Positions 60,451-64,000 of a DNA stretch of 64,000 bases are shown piece by piece. This DNA comes from Gammaproteobacteria bacterium (GTDB lineage Bacteria > Pseudomonadota > Gammaproteobacteria > Burkholderiales > Nitrosomonadaceae). The stretch covers positions 3,100,001 through 3,164,000 of the forward strand of contig CP054179.1 in assembly GCA_015709615.1 (NCBI GenBank). Reading direction: 5' to 3'. A program made the translations under genes and the position numbers. The first letter of the stretch is position 1. Each line of letters starts with the position of its first letter. The notes under the pieces were generated by a model. It was not told where the DNA came from, searched no databases, and worked only from the letters and a program-made list of their open reading frames with translations.

Positions 60451-61791
60451 ATGTCCTCGTCAAAACAAGTTGCACGTAGAGTTGGTTTTATCTCATTGGG
60501 TTGCCCCAAAGCATTGGTGGATTCCGAACAAATCCTGACGCAGTTGCGCGCCGAGGGGTATGAAATTTCACCGTCGTACAACGATGCCGATTTGGTGGTC
60601 GTGAACACCTGCGGGTTTATCGATAGCGCCGTGGAAGAATCGCTCGATGCCATTGGCGAGGCGCTGGCCGAGAACGGCAAAGTGATCGTTACTGGCTGCC
60701 TGGGTGCCAAAGAAGACGGCGATGTAGTGAAAAAAGCCCACCCGCAAGTGCTCGCAGTCACCGGACCGCACGCATTGCCGGAAGTGATGTCGGCCATTCA
60801 TACTCATTTGCCGCAACCGCACGATCCGTACACTAGCTTGATACCGCCGCAAGGAATCCGGCTGACGCCGCGGCACTATGCCTATATCAAAATATCGGAA
60901 GGCTGCAACCATCGCTGCACGTTCTGCATCATTCCCTCGATGCGCGGTGATCTGGTGAGCCGCCCGATTCATCAAGTGATGCAGGAAGCTGAGCATTTGG
61001 TGAACGCCGGTGTGAAAGAATTGCTGATCATTTCGCAGGATACCAGCGCCTACGGCGTTGACGTCAAATACCGCACCGGTTTCTGGCAGGGGCGGCCGGT
61101 CAAAACACGCCTGACCGAACTGACGCAGGCGCTGGGTTCGCTGGGTGTTTGGGTGCGTCTGCACTATGTTTATCCGTACCCGCATGTCGATGAAGTCATT
61201 CCGCTGATGGTAGAAGGAAAAATACTGCCGTACCTAGACGTGCCGCTGCAACATGCCAATCCGCGTATTCTGAAAGCGATGAAACGCCCGGCCAATGCGG
61301 AAAATAATCTGGCGAGAATCCGGCAGTGGCGCCAGATTTGCCCCGATATCACCTTGCGCAGCACGTTCATTGTCGGTTTCCCGGGCGAAACCGAAGCGGA
61401 ATTCGAGGAATTACTGGACTTTCTGCGGGAGGCGCAGCTGGATCGCGTTGGATGTTTTGCTTATTCCGCGGTGGAAGGCGCCGCCGCCAATCAATTGCCG
61501 GGTGCAGTGCCGGAGGAAATCAAGGAAGACCGCCGCGCGCGTTTTATGCAACTGCAAGAAGAAATCAGCCATCAGCGCTTGGCCGCGAAAGTCGGCAAAA
61601 CCATGACTGTGATGATCGATCAAGTGACCGATGATGACGTGATTGCGCGCAGCAGCGCCGATGCGCCGGAAATCGACGGATTGGTATATGTGGAGGAAGC
61701 CGGTGAGGTGCAGCCGGGCGATTTTATCGAAGTGGAAGTTACCGGCTCGGATGCGCACGATCTGTTTGCGGCCGCTTTGAGGCGCAACTAA
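60451..61791 (+). CDS. rimO: Ribosomal protein S12 methylthiotransferase RimO
   Basis: RimO thiomethylates Asp88 of ribosomal protein S12. The 446-residue enzyme has the N-terminal UPF0004 cluster cysteines (Cys18, Cys54, Cys83), the radical SAM motif CNHRCTFC (Cys152, Cys156, Cys159) and a C-terminal TRAM domain (about 375-446). GFISLGCPKALVDSE and VRLHYVYPYPHVDEVI are RimO-specific rather than MiaB. The ATG at 60451 gives the typical start. Confidence 0.96.
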   Translation: MSSSKQVARRVGFISLGCPKALVDSEQILTQLRAEGYEISPSYNDADLVVVNTCGFIDSAVEESLDAIGEALAENGKVIVTGCLGAKEDGDVVKKAHPQVLAVTGPHALPEVMSAIHTHLPQPHDPYTSLIPPQGIRLTPRHYAYIKISEGCNHRCTFCIIPSMRGDLVSRPIHQVMQEAEHLVNAGVKELLIISQDTSAYGVDVKYRTGFWQGRPVKTRLTELTQALGSLGVWVRLHYVYPYPHVDEVIPLMVEGKILPYLDVPLQHANPRILKAMKRPANAENNLARIRQWRQICPDITLRSTFIVGFPGETEAEFEELLDFLREAQLDRVGCFAYSAVEGAAANQLPGAVPEEIKEDRRARFMQLQEEISHQRLAAKVGKTMTVMIDQVTDDDVIARSSADAPEIDGLVYVEEAGEVQPGDFIEVEVTGSDAHDLFAAALRRN

Positions 61792-61803
61792 TCGTGCGCT
61801 TGA

Positions 61804-61825
61804 TGCCGTCAATAAAACGACGGCA
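61804..61825. terminator. Hairpin between convergent rimO and exoD-like genes
   Basis: TGCCGTC (61804-61810) and GACGGCA (61819-61825) form a perfect 7-bp stem with an 8-base loop at the junction of two convergent genes. It lacks long T-runs, so a bidirectional terminator role is only plausible. Confidence 0.4.
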
Positions 61826-62426
61826 ACGACATTCCCATCCACAGCATGACCAGAATGATCATCGCGATGCCGATACCGATGATTCCGATAATCATGCCGA
61901 TCAGAATAGTAAGGCCGTCCTTGTTCAGTAGTCCGAGCGACATTACCAAAATTCCCCAGCCCGGCGAAAAATTGATCAGTGGTATCGGTAGCGCAATCGC
62001 TAAAGCGAACACGAACGAAAAGAAGCCTATAATCCGTTCCCAGGTATGCACGCTGATATAGGTAATGCGCGGCTGCATGCGTTCCTCGATTTTCTTCAGC
62101 CAGGGGTTTGCTTTAGCCAGTATTTTCTCAAGCGTGCTGCGTTTGATGTGTTTTCCTTCCAGCCAGAGAGGCAACCAGGGTGCACGCATGCCCAGGATCA
62201 TTTGCGTTGAGAAAATGAACAGCGGAATTGAAAAAACCGTGGTGTAACCGGGTGGGACAGGAATCGGGAGACAGATAGGCACTGCGGCGATCGCCATCAA
62301 GATGCCGAATCCGCGTTCATGCAATGCATTCTTGATTTCGCCGACAGAGATGACCTCATTCTTATTCTCAACGACGACAATAGCCAGGAATTCCGAAGTA
62401 GGGCGTTCTTTTTCTTTGACTGTCAT
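61809..62426 (-). CDS. ExoD-family membrane protein
   Basis: The 205-residue protein belongs to the ExoD family, named from exopolysaccharide mutants of Sinorhizobium; the biochemical role is not known. Family blocks include GEIKNALHERGFGILMAIAAVPICLPIPVPPGYTTVFSIPL, LGMRAPWLPLWL and ALPIPLINFSPGWGILVMSLGLLNKDG. Four or more hydrophobic segments are present. It lies alone between rimO and an ABC transporter. Confidence 0.88.
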   Translation of the reverse strand: MTVKEKERPTSEFLAIVVVENKNEVISVGEIKNALHERGFGILMAIAAVPICLPIPVPPGYTTVFSIPLFIFSTQMILGMRAPWLPLWLEGKHIKRSTLEKILAKANPWLKKIEERMQPRITYISVHTWERIIGFFSFVFALAIALPIPLINFSPGWGILVMSLGLLNKDGLTILIGMIIGIIGIGIAMIILVMLWMGMSLPSFY

Positions 62427-62562
62427 GAGTGACTCCCGTTGTCAGATTGTTATCCATAGTATCGGGTAACCAGCAAATAAACTAATACTCATCGTTGGAG
62501 AGTCAAGTCATGAAAAGATTCTGTGGTGTAATCACAACAGTGTTTCCCGCTGGGTACATTTG

Positions 62563-63786
62563 CTATTCGTAGCGCAACGCATCGACCGGTTTAAGAGAGG
62601 CCGCTTTCTTGGCCGGATAAAAGCCGAAAAATATGCCGACCGCGGAGGAAAATAAAAAAGCCAATCCGATCATGCCGACGGTGATCACGATCAACATGTC
62701 GGCCACCCGGCTGACGATCCACGCGCCGCCGATGCCCACCAACAAGCCGATCACGCCGCCCATGACGCAGATTACGATCGCTTCGAGCAGAAATTGCGTC
62801 AGAATGGCGCGTTGATCGGCGCCAATCGCCATGCGGATGCCGATTTCACGCGTGCGCTCGGTAACCGACACCAGCATGATATTCATAATGCCGATGCCGC
62901 CGACCAGCAGCGATACCGATGCAATCGCACCGAGCACGATCGACATGATCTTGGCGGCGTCGGTCGCGACATCGGCGATTGCCGTCAGGTTACGTACGGT
63001 GAAGTCATTTTCCTTACCTTTGGCGATACGGTGACGCTGGCGCAACAATTGGGTGATTTCAATTTCGGCGATATCCATGTCGCTGGCCGATTTGCCTTGC
63101 ACCAGCATGTAGCGGATGGAGCCGGGAAACTGATTGCCGGTAATCTGGCGTTCGCTGGTGGTGATCGGGATCAGCACAGTGTCATCCTGATCGCGTCCGG
63201 TCAGACTTTGTCCTTTCGCCATCAGCACGCCGACTACTACAAAAGGCCGGTTGGTGATACGGATCGCTTTGCCGATGGGCTCTTCGTCGCCGAACAGATT
63301 CTTGGCCGTCACCGAACCCAGCACAACCACGCGCGCCGCCGAGCGCAAATCGGATTCGGTAAACGCAGTGCCGGCATCCATTTTCCAGTTGCCGACGGCG
63401 AAATAATTGGGTGTGGTGCCGGTAATGATGGTGCTCCAATTTTTCGCCGCATAATTGAGTTGCACGGTGCCGGTGGTGACCGGCGCGGTGGCGCTCACGG
63501 ACGGTAATTCGGCGATGGCGTACGCGTCGTTGATGGTCAACGTTCTCACGCTGCCGCTGCCGAAGCTGAAACCGCCGGAAGACGTGGCGCCCGGCACCAC
63601 GAGAAACAAATTACTGCCCATCGCGGCGATGGTTTCATTGATTTTAGTGCGCGCGCCTTGGCCGATGGACAGCATCAAAACCACGGCGGCCACGCCGATG
63701 ATCATGCCCAGCATCGTTAATCCGGTGCGCAGGCGGTTTTGCCGCAATGCGCGCAGTGCTTCGCCGATGATTGTCAACAGATTCAT
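62563..63786 (-). CDS. MacB-like ABC transporter permease
   Basis: The 407-residue permease has the MacB-periplasmic core and FtsX domain: N-terminal helix (about 20-42, LTMLGMIIGVAAVVLMLSIGQGA), a long periplasmic domain (43-285), then three helices (about 285-400) ending AASLKPVDALRYE. GIGIMNIMLVSVTERTREIGIRMAIGA is diagnostic. It forms an operon with the ATPase cut by the window end (4 bp apart). A MacA-type adaptor is expected further right; drug, siderophore or lipoprotein export cannot be decided. Confidence 0.92.
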   Translation of the reverse strand: MNLLTIIGEALRALRQNRLRTGLTMLGMIIGVAAVVLMLSIGQGARTKINETIAAMGSNLFLVVPGATSSGGFSFGSGSVRTLTINDAYAIAELPSVSATAPVTTGTVQLNYAAKNWSTIITGTTPNYFAVGNWKMDAGTAFTESDLRSAARVVVLGSVTAKNLFGDEEPIGKAIRITNRPFVVVGVLMAKGQSLTGRDQDDTVLIPITTSERQITGNQFPGSIRYMLVQGKSASDMDIAEIEITQLLRQRHRIAKGKENDFTVRNLTAIADVATDAAKIMSIVLGAIASVSLLVGGIGIMNIMLVSVTERTREIGIRMAIGADQRAILTQFLLEAIVICVMGGVIGLLVGIGGAWIVSRVADMLIVITVGMIGLAFLFSSAVGIFFGFYPAKKAASLKPVDALRYE

Positions 63787-63790
63787 AATG

Positions 63791-64000
63791 TCATGCAGTT
63801 TCTGCCGGAACGGCTGTGTTTGCGTTGTTATGCTGATCGACGACGATATGGCCGTCTTTCAAACGGATCAGGCGCTTTGCGTAAGCCGCAATATCGTCTT
63901 CATGCGTCACCAAGACGATGGTCATGCCTTGCTCGCGGTTCAATTGTTCAAATAATTGCATGATTTCCCGGCTGGTTTGCGTATCCAGATTGCCGGTGGG
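63791..64000 (-). CDS. MacB-type ABC ATPase, C-terminal part
   Basis: The last 69 residues of an ABC ATPase are seen; the rest lies right of the window. PTGNLDTQTS marks the end of Walker B and D-loop, TIVLVTHEDDIAAYAKRLIRLKDGHIV the H-loop and end of the nucleotide domain. It would pair with the permease 4 bp downstream, giving separate ATPase and permease chains rather than a fused MacB. Confidence 0.9.
   Translation of the reverse strand, partial: PTGNLDTQTSREIMQLFEQLNREQGMTIVLVTHEDDIAAYAKRLIRLKDGHIVVDQHNNANTAVPAETA

Noticed and set aside
1..64000. CRISPR arrays, tRNA, rRNA or prophage
   Set aside because: No spaced direct repeats, cloverleaf sequences, rRNA or phage structural genes were seen on reading both strands; a covariance-model scan could still find a small RNA.

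Overview
The window looks like chromosome of a chemolithoautotrophic betaproteobacterium, most likely a Nitrosomonas-type ammonia oxidizer. The basis is a form IA (green-like) RuBisCO operon cbbL-cbbS-cbbQ-cbbO with a divergent cbbR, hopanoid synthesis genes (shc, hpnG), a complete system I cytochrome c maturation operon (ccmABCDEFGHI), copper handling (copA, copZ), moderate GC content and housekeeping genes of betaproteobacterial type. No amo, hao, rRNA or tRNA gene is visible here, so the genus is an inference.

Layout, left to right. 1-2460: end of htpG, ogt-xerD, dsbB. 2470-3207: an IS1595-family element; a second copy lies at 20249-20986 in the same orientation, differing at one noted base. 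3361-5515: a small coiled-coil secreted protein, a DUF423 membrane protein and xseA. 5516-6786: two non-coding stretches on either side of an exbB without exbD; the first carries an inverted pair of DnaA-box-like sequences. 6787-10516: mlaA, then hopanoid genes shc and hpnG. 10499-13132: an ABC exporter, a four-helix membrane protein resembling styrene oxide isomerase or hydroxyaminobenzene mutase, and a parvulin. 13267-17569: an AttEFGH-like ABC system with its lipocalin-like partner. 17570-20145: a short single-helix membrane peptide gene with a strong terminator, and a PAS-GGDEF-EAL protein preceded by a possible coupled small ORF.

21047-26492: copper chaperone and copper ATPase, a glycine-zipper envelope protein, tatABC and hinT. 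26496-31310: a leftward histidine block hisC-B-H-A-F-I-E, without hisG or hisD, running into hinT and tatABC. 31409-38776: an HDOD protein, a MidA-like methyltransferase, a pteridine reductase, yraN and an LppC-family protein divergent from rsmI, pyrC and two small proteins. 39101-42224: a NarL-type response regulator and a large histidine kinase with a visible internal duplication. 42380-50131: ccmABCDEFGHI and a Bcp peroxiredoxin. 50240-52983: a fused dihydroxyacetone kinase and a small accessory patch (orphan HTH protein, palindromic repeat, unrecognised 188-residue protein). 53054-59322: the RuBisCO operon and cbbR, with a readable promoter and LysR-type operator. 59402-64000: a frameshifted membrane sensor gene, a small membrane protein, rimO, exoD and a MacB-like ABC transporter cut by the window end.

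Functionally, carbon fixation (cbb), cytochrome c assembly (ccm), membrane reinforcement (hopanoids, MlaA) and copper control fit a respiratory autotroph with many c-type cytochromes and copper enzymes. The most interesting unexplained items are the inverted DnaA-box pair, the 35-residue membrane peptide gene, the single-base frameshift at 59705-59709, the orphan exbB, the SOI-like membrane protein and the accessory patch at 52026-52983.
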